A program made the translations under genes and the position numbers. This document shows positions 31,057-39,765 of a stretch of 64,000 bases of DNA, one piece after another. Source of the DNA: M3007 sp033764075 (GTDB lineage Bacteria > Bacteroidota > Bacteroidia > Chitinophagales > Saprospiraceae); assembly GCA_033764075.1 (NCBI GenBank), contig JANRJH010000007.1, positions 92,304-156,303 on the forward strand, in the 5' to 3' direction. The notes beneath the pieces were generated by a model. The model was not told the DNA's origin, did no database searches, and saw only the letters and a list, made by a program, of their open reading frames with translations. Each line of letters starts with the position of its first letter. Positions within the stretch are counted from its first letter, which is position 1.

Positions 31057-32775
31057 ATGCAACGTCCGAACCTGGAGGGAAAGACCTTTGAAGAATTTCC
31101 TTATGTGCGCCCCGACATGACGGTCGTGTCGCGGGCATTCAACAAACTCATCGACCAGTTTGAACGCGCCGAATCGTTCCCTGCCCAAAGCCGCGTGTTG
31201 CGACGCATCAACCGGCTGCGCGACGACTTCTGGACCATGTACAACCTGTGTTATGTGCGCCACACGCTGAACACCAACGACCCTTTTTACGACAAGGAAA
31301 ACGCGTACTTCGACGAGAACCTGCCCGCTTTCGAGGCGCTGACCCAGCGATACGCCCGAGCGCTCCTGCGGTCTCCCTTTCGCGCCGACCTGGAACAAAA
31401 GTTCGGCGGACACCTGTTTGTGCTGGCAGACCTGTCGCAAAAGTGCTTTAACGACGACATCCTGGAAGACCTCCAGCGCGAAAATGCGCTCAGCACCGAT
31501 TACACCCGCATCAAAGCCCAGGCCCGGATCGATTTTGAGGGCAACCCCTACAACCTCAGCAGCCTGTACCCGCTGGAGCTGGACAACGACCGCGCGCGCC
31601 GCCGCGCCGCCGCCGAAGCCAAATGGGCCTTTTTCGCCGGGCAGGCGCCCACCTTCGAGCGCATCTTCGACGACATGGTGCGCCTCCGCCACAGCATGGC
31701 CCAAAAGCTGGGCTTCCGCAACTTCATCGAGCTGGGCTACGCGCGCATGCAACGCAGCGACTACACCCCCGAGATGGTGGCCAACTTCCGCCGACAGGTG
31801 CGCGAGCAGATCGTGCCCCTGGCCTCCGAACTGTACGAGCGCCAGCGCCGCCGCCTCGGGCTCGACACCCTGCATTACTACGACGAGGACTACAAATTCC
31901 CGTCCGGCAACCCCAAACCGGTCGGCGACCCGCAAAACATCGTGGCCAATGCCGCCCACATGTACCGCGAGCTCAGCACCGAAACCGATGTTTTCTTCCG
32001 CCACATGCAGGACGTACACCTCATGGACCTGGTGAACCGCGACGGCAAGGCCACCGGCGGCTACTGCACCTACATGAGCCGATTCCAGGCGCCCTTCATT
32101 TTTTCCAACTTCAATGGCACCAGCGGCGACATCGACGTGCTCACCCACGAAGCCGGACATGCCTTCCAGGTTTGGCAGAGCCGCAAACAACCGCTGGGCG
32201 ACTACCTGTGGCCCAGCTCCGACGCCGCCGAGATTCACTCCATGAGCATGGAGTTCTTTACCTGGCCTTGGATGCACCTGTTTTTCGGCCCGGATACCGA
32301 AAAGTACTATTTCATGCACCTCGGAAACGCCGTGCAGTTCCTGCCCTACGGCGTGGCGGTAGACGAGTTTCAGCACATCGTGTACGAAAATCCCGGCATG
32401 ACGCCCGACGAGCGCAACGCCGCCTGGCGAAGCCTCGAAAAAACCTACCTGCCCCTGCGCAACTACGCCGGCAACGCCCACCTCGAAGCCGGCCGCTTCT
32501 GGCAGAAACAAAGCCACATCTTTAATTCACCGTTTTACTACATCGACTACACGCTGGCCCAGATCTGCGCCTTCCAGTTCTGGGTGGCCGACCGGAAAAA
32601 CCACGCCACGGCCTGGAGCCGCTACCAGCGCCTGTGCAAACTGGGCGGCAGCCGGTCGTTCCTGTCCCTGGTTTCGTCCGCCAAACTGAAATCGCCCTTC
32701 GAAGACGGCGCCGTGCACGGTGTGGTGAAAGCCATTCGCGCGTTTCTGGACACCATCGACGACAGCCGGTTCTAG
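31057..32775 (+). CDS. M3 family oligoendopeptidase
   Basis: A 572-residue zinc peptidase of the PepF/M3 family, expected in the cytoplasm since there is no signal peptide. The catalytic HExxH is in LTHEAGHAFQVWQ (about residue 365), and the downstream glutamate ligand lies in DAAEIHSMSMEFF. The N-terminus (MQRPNLEGKTFEEFPYVRPD) and the HYYDEDYKFPSGNPKP and FYYIDYTLAQICAFQFW segments are typical of the group. It cleaves short peptides, probably in peptide recycling. The ATG at 31057 follows a promoter element and the first 65 codons of the longer frame are noncoding. Confidence 0.92.
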   Translation: MQRPNLEGKTFEEFPYVRPDMTVVSRAFNKLIDQFERAESFPAQSRVLRRINRLRDDFWTMYNLCYVRHTLNTNDPFYDKENAYFDENLPAFEALTQRYARALLRSPFRADLEQKFGGHLFVLADLSQKCFNDDILEDLQRENALSTDYTRIKAQARIDFEGNPYNLSSLYPLELDNDRARRRAAAEAKWAFFAGQAPTFERIFDDMVRLRHSMAQKLGFRNFIELGYARMQRSDYTPEMVANFRRQVREQIVPLASELYERQRRRLGLDTLHYYDEDYKFPSGNPKPVGDPQNIVANAAHMYRELSTETDVFFRHMQDVHLMDLVNRDGKATGGYCTYMSRFQAPFIFSNFNGTSGDIDVLTHEAGHAFQVWQSRKQPLGDYLWPSSDAAEIHSMSMEFFTWPWMHLFFGPDTEKYYFMHLGNAVQFLPYGVAVDEFQHIVYENPGMTPDERNAAWRSLEKTYLPLRNYAGNAHLEAGRFWQKQSHIFNSPFYYIDYTLAQICAFQFWVADRKNHATAWSRYQRLCKLGGSRSFLSLVSSAKLKSPFEDGAVHGVVKAIRAFLDTIDDSRF

Positions 32776-32810
32776 GCGCCTGCATGGCCCATCGTTCTAA
32801 ACATTTTCCT

Positions 32811-33467
32811 ATGCTCCGTTTCCTGTTGTTTGTCTCCGCCTTTCTTTGCCTGTCGGCCTTCCGGCAGGCGCCGCCACAGCCCACCCTGCAACTCGCCCTG
32901 CTCAAATACAGCGGCGGCGGCGACTGGTACAACGACGTGAATTCCCTGAAAAACCTCGCGCGCTTTTGCAACGAAAACCTGAAAACCAATTTCAGCCTGG
33001 AGTTCGCCACCGTGGAGCCCGGCAGCGCCGAACTGTTCAACTACCCCTTTGTGTACGCCACCGGACACGGCAACATGGTGTTCAGCGACCTGGAAGCCCG
33101 CAACCTGCGCGCCTACCTCGAAGGCGGCGGGTTCCTGATGCTCAACGACGACTATGGCCTCGACCCCTTCGTGCGGCCTGCCATGAAAAAGGTGTTCCCT
33201 GAACTCGACTTCGTGGAGCTGCCCTTCTCGCACCCCATCTACGCGCAGAAGTTTGCGTTCAAAAACGGAATGCCCAAAATTCACGAACACGACGGCAAAC
33301 CGGCACAGGGCTTCGGGCTCCTTTACCAGGGACGACTCGTGTGTTTTTACAATTTTGAAACCGACCTGGGCGACGGCTGGGACGACGTGCACAACGACGC
33401 CCCGGCCCTCCGCCAAAAAGCCCTGCAAATGGGCGCCAACATCATTCAATTCGTTTTCAGTCAATAG
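32811..33467 (+). CDS. DUF4159 domain protein, secreted
   Basis: A 218-residue protein with signal peptide MLRFLLFVSAFLCLSAF (ATG 32811; an ATG at 32784 would add nine residues). Motifs of DUF4159 are visible: LKYSGGGDWYND, the ATGHGN loop, LEGGGFLMLNDDYG, ELPFSHPIY and the final GANIIQFVFSQ. DUF4159 belongs to the glutamine amidotransferase-like fold group and is often encoded beside Bat/VWA loci; here the next gene is a histidine kinase nine bases downstream. Molecular function is unknown. Confidence 0.85.
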   Translation: MLRFLLFVSAFLCLSAFRQAPPQPTLQLALLKYSGGGDWYNDVNSLKNLARFCNENLKTNFSLEFATVEPGSAELFNYPFVYATGHGNMVFSDLEARNLRAYLEGGGFLMLNDDYGLDPFVRPAMKKVFPELDFVELPFSHPIYAQKFAFKNGMPKIHEHDGKPAQGFGLLYQGRLVCFYNFETDLGDGWDDVHNDAPALRQKALQMGANIIQFVFSQ

Positions 33468-33476
33468 CAGCAGGGC

Positions 33477-34784
33477 ATGACCAACACCATCATTCGCAGG
33501 GTGATCCTGCTGGGCGCATTTTCGATCCTCAGCCTGTTGGCCGTGCAGACCTACTGGGTGCTGCGCACCTGGAACCTCACCGAGCAGGAGTTCAACCGCA
33601 AGGTCAACCAGGCCCTGCTAGACGCCGCCAACGACCTGCAGCGCCACTACAAATGGGAACTGCCGCCCACCAACATCATCAACCAGATATACTCCAACTA
33701 CTACGTCGTCAACATCAACAACGTGTTCGACGCGCCCACCCTCGAGTACTACCTGCAACTGGGGCTCGAGAACCAGGGCATGCGCGAGGACTTCGAATAC
33801 GGCATTTTCGACTGCTCCAGCAACCAGATGGTGACCGGCCGACGCATCAAATACGACAAAAATGCCATCCAGGTGGTGCTCGACCCGCTGGACAAGCCGC
33901 TGCCCGCCCACATCGACATGGGCTTCGACTACTACTTCGGGGTGCGCTTCCCCAACAAAAACGCCGGCCTGCTCAGCAACATGTGGATCGTGGTGGTGTT
34001 CACCGTGCTCATGTTGCTCACCGTGGCGTTTTTCATCTATTCCATGTTCATCATCCTGCGCCAGCGCCAGCTGTCGGAACTCCAGCGCGACTTCATCAAC
34101 AACATGACGCACGAGTTCAAAACGCCCATTTCCACCATCAACATCTCCACAGAGGTGTTCCTCAAAGACAAGGGCATCCAGAGCGACCCCCGCCTGAGCC
34201 GCTACGCCGGCATCATCCGCGAGCAGGCCCTGCGCCTGAACAACCAGGTGGAAAACGTCCTCCAATACGCCCAACTGGAGCGCAGCGCCTTCAAACTGAA
34301 CATCGAAACGCTCGACCTGGGCGAGCTGGTGGAGCACATCAGCCCCTCCCTGGAGCTGAAGGCGGGCGAGAAAAAAGGCCGCCTCATCATCGACAACCAG
34401 GCGCCCGGCGCCCTCATCAAGGCCGACCGCCTCCACCTGTCCAACATCCTGCACAACCTGGTGGACAACGCAGTGAAATACACCCGCCAGGCGCCCGAAA
34501 TCCGCATCAACATCCGCCGCCAGGGCGCCGACCTGCTCTTGCAGGTGCAGGACAACGGCATCGGCATCCCGCGGGAGCACCAGCGCAAGGTATTCGACAA
34601 GTTCCACCGGGTGCCTACCGGCAACGTGCACAACGTGAAAGGGTTTGGCCTGGGACTTTTTTACGTCCGTAAAATGTGCCAGGATCACCGCTGGACCCTC
34701 AAGCTCGACAGCGCACCCGGCAAGGGCACCAAGATCAACATCATCATCCCGGAAGCCTTCGGCGGCAACGGCGACCACGCATGA
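33477..34784 (+). CDS. Sensor histidine kinase (orphan)
   Basis: 435 residues. Two membrane helices (about 7-28 and 165-190, VVVFTVLMLLTVAFFIYSMF) flank a periplasmic sensor of about 135 residues with no recognised domain. The dimerisation box is NNMTHEFKTPISTI with the phosphorylated histidine, followed by the N box HNLVDNAVKY, G1 DNGIGIP and G2 GFGLGLF. No response regulator gene is adjacent. It follows DUF4159 by nine bases and its TGA overlaps the aroB ATG, so these genes should be cotranscribed. Confidence 0.93.
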   Translation: MTNTIIRRVILLGAFSILSLLAVQTYWVLRTWNLTEQEFNRKVNQALLDAANDLQRHYKWELPPTNIINQIYSNYYVVNINNVFDAPTLEYYLQLGLENQGMREDFEYGIFDCSSNQMVTGRRIKYDKNAIQVVLDPLDKPLPAHIDMGFDYYFGVRFPNKNAGLLSNMWIVVVFTVLMLLTVAFFIYSMFIILRQRQLSELQRDFINNMTHEFKTPISTINISTEVFLKDKGIQSDPRLSRYAGIIREQALRLNNQVENVLQYAQLERSAFKLNIETLDLGELVEHISPSLELKAGEKKGRLIIDNQAPGALIKADRLHLSNILHNLVDNAVKYTRQAPEIRINIRRQGADLLLQVQDNGIGIPREHQRKVFDKFHRVPTGNVHNVKGFGLGLFYVRKMCQDHRWTLKLDSAPGKGTKINIIIPEAFGGNGDHA

Positions 34785-35848
34785 GCCGGTTTCTGCAACA
34801 TCACCCGTACCCGGTGACGGTCGGCGCGGTGGCGCCCACACTGTCCGACTGGCTCGGCAAACACGCGTTTTCCGCTGTGTTCGTGCTGAGCGACGCCAAC
34901 ACGCGGCGTTTTTGTCTGCCGCTGCTGGCGGAGGTATTGCCGCCCGAAACCATCCATTTCTGCCTGGAACCCGCGCCCGGGCAGCCCGTGGAGTCCCTGA
35001 AAACCATGGACACTGCCGTGCGCATCTGGGAGGCCATGCTGCACGAGCACCTCGACCGGCATGCGCTGGTCCTCAACCTAGGCGGCGGTGTGGTGGGCGA
35101 CCTCGGCGGCTTTTGTGCAGCCGTGTACAAGCGGGGCGTCCGGTACGCGCACGTGCCCACGACCTTGCTGGCCATGACCGACGCGGCCATCGGCGGCAAA
35201 CTGGGGGTCGACTTTCACGGCATCAAAAACGTGCTGGGCGTGGTGGCGCCGCCCGCGGGGGTCTTTGCCGATCCGGCTTTTCTGCAAACGCTGCCGCCCC
35301 GCGAACTGTACAGCGGGTTCGCCGAGGTGATCAAGCACGCCCTGATCGGCAACCCGGACCTGTGGGATGAGTTGAGGGCCGGGGTGTTGCCCCTGGCCGT
35401 GGCGCCCGAGGACTGGCCCCGGTTGCTGGAGGCGTCCATGCAGGTCAAGCTCCGGATCGTGCAGGAAGACCCCCTGGAAAAGGGCCTGCGCAAACTGCTC
35501 AACTTTGGCCACACGGTGGGCCATGCGCTGGAAAGCTGGTTTCTGGAAACGCCCGACCCGATCACCCACGGGGAGGCGGTGGCCATGGGCATGGCGGCGG
35601 AGAGCTTCTTGCAGGGCTCGCCGCGCCTGGGCGAGATCGCAGCCTGCCTGCACGCCCTGTACCCGCGCAGAACGATACCCACATGGGCGTACGCCGACAT
35701 CTGGGCGCGCATGCGGCACGACAAAAAGAACGCCGGGGGCGAGGTGATGATCGCCGTGCCGGGTCAAAAACCGTTTGAGCTGGAGATGCTGGCGGTGGGG
35801 GAGGAGCGGGTGTATGCGGGTTTGGGGTATTTGGGGGCGTGGGGTTGA
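34781..35848 (+). CDS. aroB: 3-dehydroquinate synthase
   Basis: 355 residues, the second enzyme of the shikimate pathway (DAHP to 3-dehydroquinate, NAD- and zinc-dependent). Seen: the nucleotide-binding LNLGGGVVGDLGGF, the RGVRYAHVPTTLLAMTDAAI segment with GGKLGVDFHGIKN, and the zinc ligands Glu in FAEVIKHALIG, His in NFGHTVGHALE and His in ITHGEAVAMGM. The ATG at 34781 overlaps the stop of the histidine kinase by four bases. The first half of the longer open frame is shadow sequence. Confidence 0.94.
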   Translation: MSRFLQHHPYPVTVGAVAPTLSDWLGKHAFSAVFVLSDANTRRFCLPLLAEVLPPETIHFCLEPAPGQPVESLKTMDTAVRIWEAMLHEHLDRHALVLNLGGGVVGDLGGFCAAVYKRGVRYAHVPTTLLAMTDAAIGGKLGVDFHGIKNVLGVVAPPAGVFADPAFLQTLPPRELYSGFAEVIKHALIGNPDLWDELRAGVLPLAVAPEDWPRLLEASMQVKLRIVQEDPLEKGLRKLLNFGHTVGHALESWFLETPDPITHGEAVAMGMAAESFLQGSPRLGEIAACLHALYPRRTIPTWAYADIWARMRHDKKNAGGEVMIAVPGQKPFELEMLAVGEERVYAGLGYLGAWG

Positions 35849-35850
35849 AA

Positions 35851-35884
35851 AATTCGTCCTACGAGTAAACTCGTAGGACGAATT
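35851..35884. repeat. 34-bp palindrome, copy 2
   Basis: Same sequence as 9293-9326 except for the central base, giving 16-base arms. It fills the 43-bp gap between the convergent aroB and M23 genes, two bases after the aroB stop. On the minus strand it ends in TTTTT, so it could work as a terminator. Confidence 0.9.
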
Positions 35885-35891
35885 CCCTACC

Positions 35892-36875
35892 CTAATCCAG
35901 CGACTGGTTCGCCATATTCGCGCTGTTCACCAGTTGCTGGTATTCTTCCGGCGTCAGGTTGTCCATGCAAAAGTTGATCGGGTTGATGGGCCGGCCCTTG
36001 TGGTGCACTTCGTAGTGCAGGTGGGGGGCGGTGGAGAGTCCGGTGTCGCCCACTTCGCCGATTTTGCTGCCTTTCTGCACTTTTTCACCTTTGCGCACAG
36101 TGAGCTTGTGCATGTGTGCGTACACGGTTTCGTAGCCGTAGCCGTGGTTGATGGTCACGCAGTTGCCATAGCCCGAGCGCCAGCCGGCTTCGGTGACCAC
36201 CCCGTTGCCGGTGGCCTGGATGGCCGTGCCGACGCGGGCGGGAAAGTCGACCCCGGCGTGGAATTTGCGCACCTTGTACACCGGGTGGATGCGGTTGCCG
36301 AACCCGGAGAGCACGTTCATGCTTTTCTGCAGCTTGTCCTCACGCACCGGCTTGATGCTGGGCATGGAGGCGAGCATCTCCTGTTGGTTGCTGGCGAGCG
36401 CCTGGATGGTGTCCAGCGATTTGCTCTCCAGGGCCAACTGGCGACTCAGCAGGTCGACCTGCTCGAGCACGGCGCGCACAGATTCCTTGCCGTGGCGGAA
36501 AGCGGCCAGTTCGGGGTGGGCCTCATGGCCGCCAACCCCGCCGTTCCAGACTTCTTCGTCGATGGGATCCATGCCGAACAGCACACGGTGAATGCCGGCA
36601 TCGCGCTCCTGGATGTTGGCGAGTACCTTCGACATGGTGCTGAACTGATCGTTCAACTGGGCGTATTTGAGCTCCATCTGGTCGATCTCGCGGAGCAACT
36701 CCTGTTCGCGGGGCGATGGAAAGTACGTGTAAAGCACGGACAACATGACCACGGAGGTCACCATCACTGCGGAAAAAAAGCCAAAAAACTGTAAAATCCG
36801 GGTTTTAAGGGGGACAATAACCTTTTCGTATGAAAGGGTTTGTGTGTTGTAGACAAACTTCTCTTTTCTGCCCAT
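35892..36875 (-). CDS. M23 family metallopeptidase (cell-wall endopeptidase)
   Basis: 327 residues. A transmembrane anchor (FFGFFSAVMVTSVVMLSVLY, about residues 31-50) is followed by a coiled-coil region (EQELLREIDQMELKYAQLND) and the LytM domain. Zinc ligands are visible: His and Asp in FHAGVDFPARVG and the HLHYEVH motif. It is a predicted periplasmic peptidoglycan hydrolase or a catalytically relevant EnvC/NlpD-like factor; all core metal ligands are present, so activity is likely. Confidence 0.92.
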   Translation of the reverse strand: MGRKEKFVYNTQTLSYEKVIVPLKTRILQFFGFFSAVMVTSVVMLSVLYTYFPSPREQELLREIDQMELKYAQLNDQFSTMSKVLANIQERDAGIHRVLFGMDPIDEEVWNGGVGGHEAHPELAAFRHGKESVRAVLEQVDLLSRQLALESKSLDTIQALASNQQEMLASMPSIKPVREDKLQKSMNVLSGFGNRIHPVYKVRKFHAGVDFPARVGTAIQATGNGVVTEAGWRSGYGNCVTINHGYGYETVYAHMHKLTVRKGEKVQKGSKIGEVGDTGLSTAPHLHYEVHHKGRPINPINFCMDNLTPEEYQQLVNSANMANQSLD

Positions 36876-36959
36876 AAGGGTGGTGTTGGCTCGGCAACGG
36901 CAACGGGAAACGATTAAACGTACAAATGCAAAAGAGATGTAGTATTCCGAGGTGTAACC

Positions 36960-37172
36960 TGTTCAAGATCAGGGGGATTAAAGTTTCGGATGACCCACTG
37001 TTTAGTACCTGTCGCCAAGTCGGTTAAGACGCCCCCTGCCTTTGCCGGGGGAATCGATTGAGCGCAAATCTATTGCGAATTTCTCTTTTGGCAAAACAAT
37101 TTTGTTAATGTTTATCAAAAAACGTCGTCTGGCGGCCCAAAACAAACAAGTTATTCACATTTTGGACGTCGT
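36960..37172. other. Intergenic region with two consecutive small hairpins
   Basis: No gene seen. A GC-rich hairpin (CCCCC/GGGGG, around 37033-37052) is followed by CGCAA/TTGCG (37060-37078). Part of the sequence (TCGCCAAGTCGGTTAAG) looks like a tRNA D-arm, but no complete tRNA fold exists. Confidence 0.45.
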
Positions 37173-37937
37173 TCAGGCCTCCATATCCTCTGCCAGGTCA
37201 AGGATCATGATTTTTTGCCAGATTTTCTGGGCCATTCCCTGGTTGAGCGATTCGAGGTCGTTGACGGCGGAGAGCACCACCGGGTCGTCCATATCCTGGG
37301 CGAACAGGGCAGCGATCTTGCTGTTGAGGGCCAGCAGTTCGGAGCAGTAGTCCAGGTACCGGGTGAGTTCATATCGGTTGAGGGAGCGCGCGGGTGACGA
37401 CCGGGTTTGCACGTGCTGGGTGAGCAGGCTGGCAGGATCCTTGGTGAGTTGGTGCATGTCTACCACGTGGGCGATGCTGCGCAGCCGATGCAGGGCCTTG
37501 AGTGCCAAACGGCGTTTGATGCGCGTTTCGAGGCCGATCAGAAACACCAGGGCGAGGCCCAGAAAAATCAGTTCATTGATGGCCGCTTCGGTGGCCTGCA
37601 GCAGGTCCGAAATATCGTCGGTGCGGAACGAAAAGCGTTGAGTCAGGACGAGGATGGCGCCGATGGCCACAAACACCAGCAGGCCGGTGGCAACCAGCAC
37701 GGCCAGCCGCATGGGCCAGATGGGGCGGCCGCAGCGTTCGGCCAGGGCTTCCATGCCGGCGGCGAGCTGCCGGAACTCGATGCACACCTGGCGGAGGCCC
37801 GATGCGGGGAAGCGCTCGGCGACCCGATTCTCCAGGGTATCAATGGTATCCAGAATTTTATCGGCGCGCAAGCGCGTGAACCGGCCGTTCTTGTCCGGCC
37901 CGGCGTTGCGGAGGAAAAACCCATTTGTCCAGGTCAT
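37173..37937 (-). CDS. Two-span membrane protein of unknown function
   Basis: 254 residues from ATG 37937 (MTWTNGFFLRNAGPDKNGRF). A cytoplasmic helical region of about 90 residues precedes two transmembrane helices (LAVLVATGLLVFVAIGAILV and ELIFLGLALVFLIGLETRIK), followed by a helical C-terminal half (RLRSIAHVVDMHQLTKDPA, YELTRYLDYCSELLALNSKI). No known domain recognised. It lies 32 bp downstream of the adenylate cyclase on the same strand and may be its partner or effector; this is positional inference. Confidence 0.75.
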   Translation of the reverse strand: MTWTNGFFLRNAGPDKNGRFTRLRADKILDTIDTLENRVAERFPASGLRQVCIEFRQLAAGMEALAERCGRPIWPMRLAVLVATGLLVFVAIGAILVLTQRFSFRTDDISDLLQATEAAINELIFLGLALVFLIGLETRIKRRLALKALHRLRSIAHVVDMHQLTKDPASLLTQHVQTRSSPARSLNRYELTRYLDYCSELLALNSKIAALFAQDMDDPVVLSAVNDLESLNQGMAQKIWQKIMILDLAEDMEA

Positions 37938-37969
37938 GGCGGTGCTGTTTTCCGGATGGATGGGGTGGG

Positions 37970-39601
37970 TCAGTACTGTTTCAGTCCCACCGCGTAATAC
38001 ATGTCGAGCATGCCTTTGTTCTTCGCGGCCACCTTGCCCCGGTGCTGCCATTCGAAGGCGTATTGGGCGAGCCGGTAGGCGTCGTCACTCACATTCACCC
38101 GGCCCGGGTCGCAGCTTTGCTCCATGCGGGCGGCGAGGTTTACGGTGTCGCCCCAGATGTCGTAGGCAAACTTGGTTTGTCCTACCACGCCGGCCACCAC
38201 GGGGCCGGTGTGTATGCCGATGCGGGCTTCGAAGAAGGGCAGCCCCTGCGACTGCCGGATGGCCTTGAGTTCGAGCAGAAAATCCTGCATCTCGAGCCCG
38301 GCGCGGATGATGTCAGCCGGGTTGTCGTTGTGGTCGGACAGGCCGCTGGCGCACAGGTAGGCGTCGCCGATGGTTTTTATTTTTTCAATCCGGTACTTGC
38401 CGATGATGCGGTCGAAGTTGGAGAAGCAGTGGTCGAGTTCCTGCACCAGTTGTTCAGGTGTGAGGCGCTCGGAGAGGTTGGTAAATCCGGTGAAGTCGAC
38501 GAACATCACCGACGCCTGGTCATATTTCCGGGCGGCGACCTTGCTTTTGACCTTCAGTTCTTCGGCGATGGCGGCGGGCAGGATGTTGAGCAGCAGTTTG
38601 TTGCTGCGCTCCTGCTCGGCCTCGATCTGGGCTTTGCTGCGCATCAGCTGGTTGGCAGTGCGTTTTTTGGCGCGGAAGCGCAGGTAGAACAGCAGGGCGA
38701 TCACCAGCGAGAAGCCGACCACCAATGCCAGTATGTTGCGCAGGGCCTCGCTTTCCTGTCGCGCCAGCTCGGCCTCGGCCAGCGCGGCCTTTTTTTCCTG
38801 CAGTTCTTTTTCCTGCTGTTCCTGGATGAAGCGGGTGGCCAGCTGCTCCTTGGTGAGGTTGTCCACCAGCGAGGATTTGAATCGGGCCACGGAGTCCAAC
38901 TGCTGTTTTTCCTGTGAGATTACCGACAGTTCTTCCTCTTTCTGCGTCAGCACCTCCTGCGTTTGCTCCTGCACTTGCTGAAGGCGGGCTTCCGTTTCGG
39001 TGAACCGCGACGCATACGCCTCGCTTTGCCCGGTGAGTTCCTGCAGGCGGGTGCGCAGGCGCTGGTTTTCGCTCTGCAGGTCGGCCAGGCGGGCCTCCTG
39101 CCGGGGGTTGCCCGTGGCGCCTCCGGCGCCGGCCGCTTTTTTCAGGTAGTTGATCTCTTCCACGCTCCAGCGCAGGGCGTCCGACAGGTTGTTTTTGCGC
39201 TCGGCCATACCCCGAAGTTGTTCGAGCGAGCCCACCACCACGCTCGTCAGGCCGTAATTCCGGCCGCTCTGCCAGGCCGCTTCAAAGCGCTCGGCCGCGT
39301 CCGTCGGGCGTCGGGCGGCCAGCGACGCCTGCCCGCTGAGGTACAGGGCTTCCGCCTCGATGCGCTTTTCGCCCAGCTCGGTGGCCAGGTTGCTGGCGTT
39401 GTAGGCGTAGGTGGCGGCTTTAGACGGGTTGGACGAGAGGTATTTTTTCGCCAACTCGTGGTACAAGGTCATTCTGTCGGTCTTGGTGGTTTCCGGCTTG
39501 CGCAGCCGCGCCTCCATTTCCGCGGGCGACTGCGCGCGCAAACACAGCAACGGAACGCCCAGCGCCACGATCAAAGACAACAAGAATTTCGGATTACTCA
39601 T
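37970..39601 (-). CDS. Class III adenylate/guanylate cyclase with TPR-like sensor and membrane anchor
   Basis: 543 residues from ATG 39601 with signal peptide MSNPKFLLSLIVALGVPLL. The extracytoplasmic part is TPR-like helices and a long coiled coil, then a transmembrane helix (ILALVVGFSLVIALLFYLRF, about residue 295) and the catalytic domain. Metal-binding aspartates are in VMFVDFTGFT and IGDAYLC; the transition-state Asn and Arg are in NLAARME. The purine-selecting residues read Lys (EKIKTIGD) and Asp (YDIWGDTVN), the adenylate-cyclase pattern rather than Glu/Cys of guanylate cyclases. Predicted product cAMP. Confidence 0.88.
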   Translation of the reverse strand: MSNPKFLLSLIVALGVPLLCLRAQSPAEMEARLRKPETTKTDRMTLYHELAKKYLSSNPSKAATYAYNASNLATELGEKRIEAEALYLSGQASLAARRPTDAAERFEAAWQSGRNYGLTSVVVGSLEQLRGMAERKNNLSDALRWSVEEINYLKKAAGAGGATGNPRQEARLADLQSENQRLRTRLQELTGQSEAYASRFTETEARLQQVQEQTQEVLTQKEEELSVISQEKQQLDSVARFKSSLVDNLTKEQLATRFIQEQQEKELQEKKAALAEAELARQESEALRNILALVVGFSLVIALLFYLRFRAKKRTANQLMRSKAQIEAEQERSNKLLLNILPAAIAEELKVKSKVAARKYDQASVMFVDFTGFTNLSERLTPEQLVQELDHCFSNFDRIIGKYRIEKIKTIGDAYLCASGLSDHNDNPADIIRAGLEMQDFLLELKAIRQSQGLPFFEARIGIHTGPVVAGVVGQTKFAYDIWGDTVNLAARMEQSCDPGRVNVSDDAYRLAQYAFEWQHRGKVAAKNKGMLDMYYAVGLKQY

Positions 39602-39733
39602 ATAAGGCGGTGATTGGAGGATGATGATGCAAGAAAAAATTTTGCCATAAAAACGCAAAGTTCGTGGTTTTTATTCGACACACAGCATCCGGCCGGTATT
39701 TTAATCCGGAATGGCCGGCTGTCAAATTTGTCC

Positions 39734-39741
39734 TACTTTTG
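39734..39741 (+). promoter_or_regulatory. -7 element upstream of DUF1015
   Basis: TACTTTTG, a match to TAnnTTTG, 24 bases before the ATG at 39766. Confidence 0.5.
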
Positions 39742-39765
39742 TCCGGCCTTAACCACGGATGCAAC

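Noticed and set aside
37015..37080. tRNA-like sequence TCGCCAAGTCGGTTAAG followed by a GC hairpin
   Set aside because: The D-stem does not pair, the putative anticodon loop has the wrong size and there is no TTCGA T-loop or acceptor stem.
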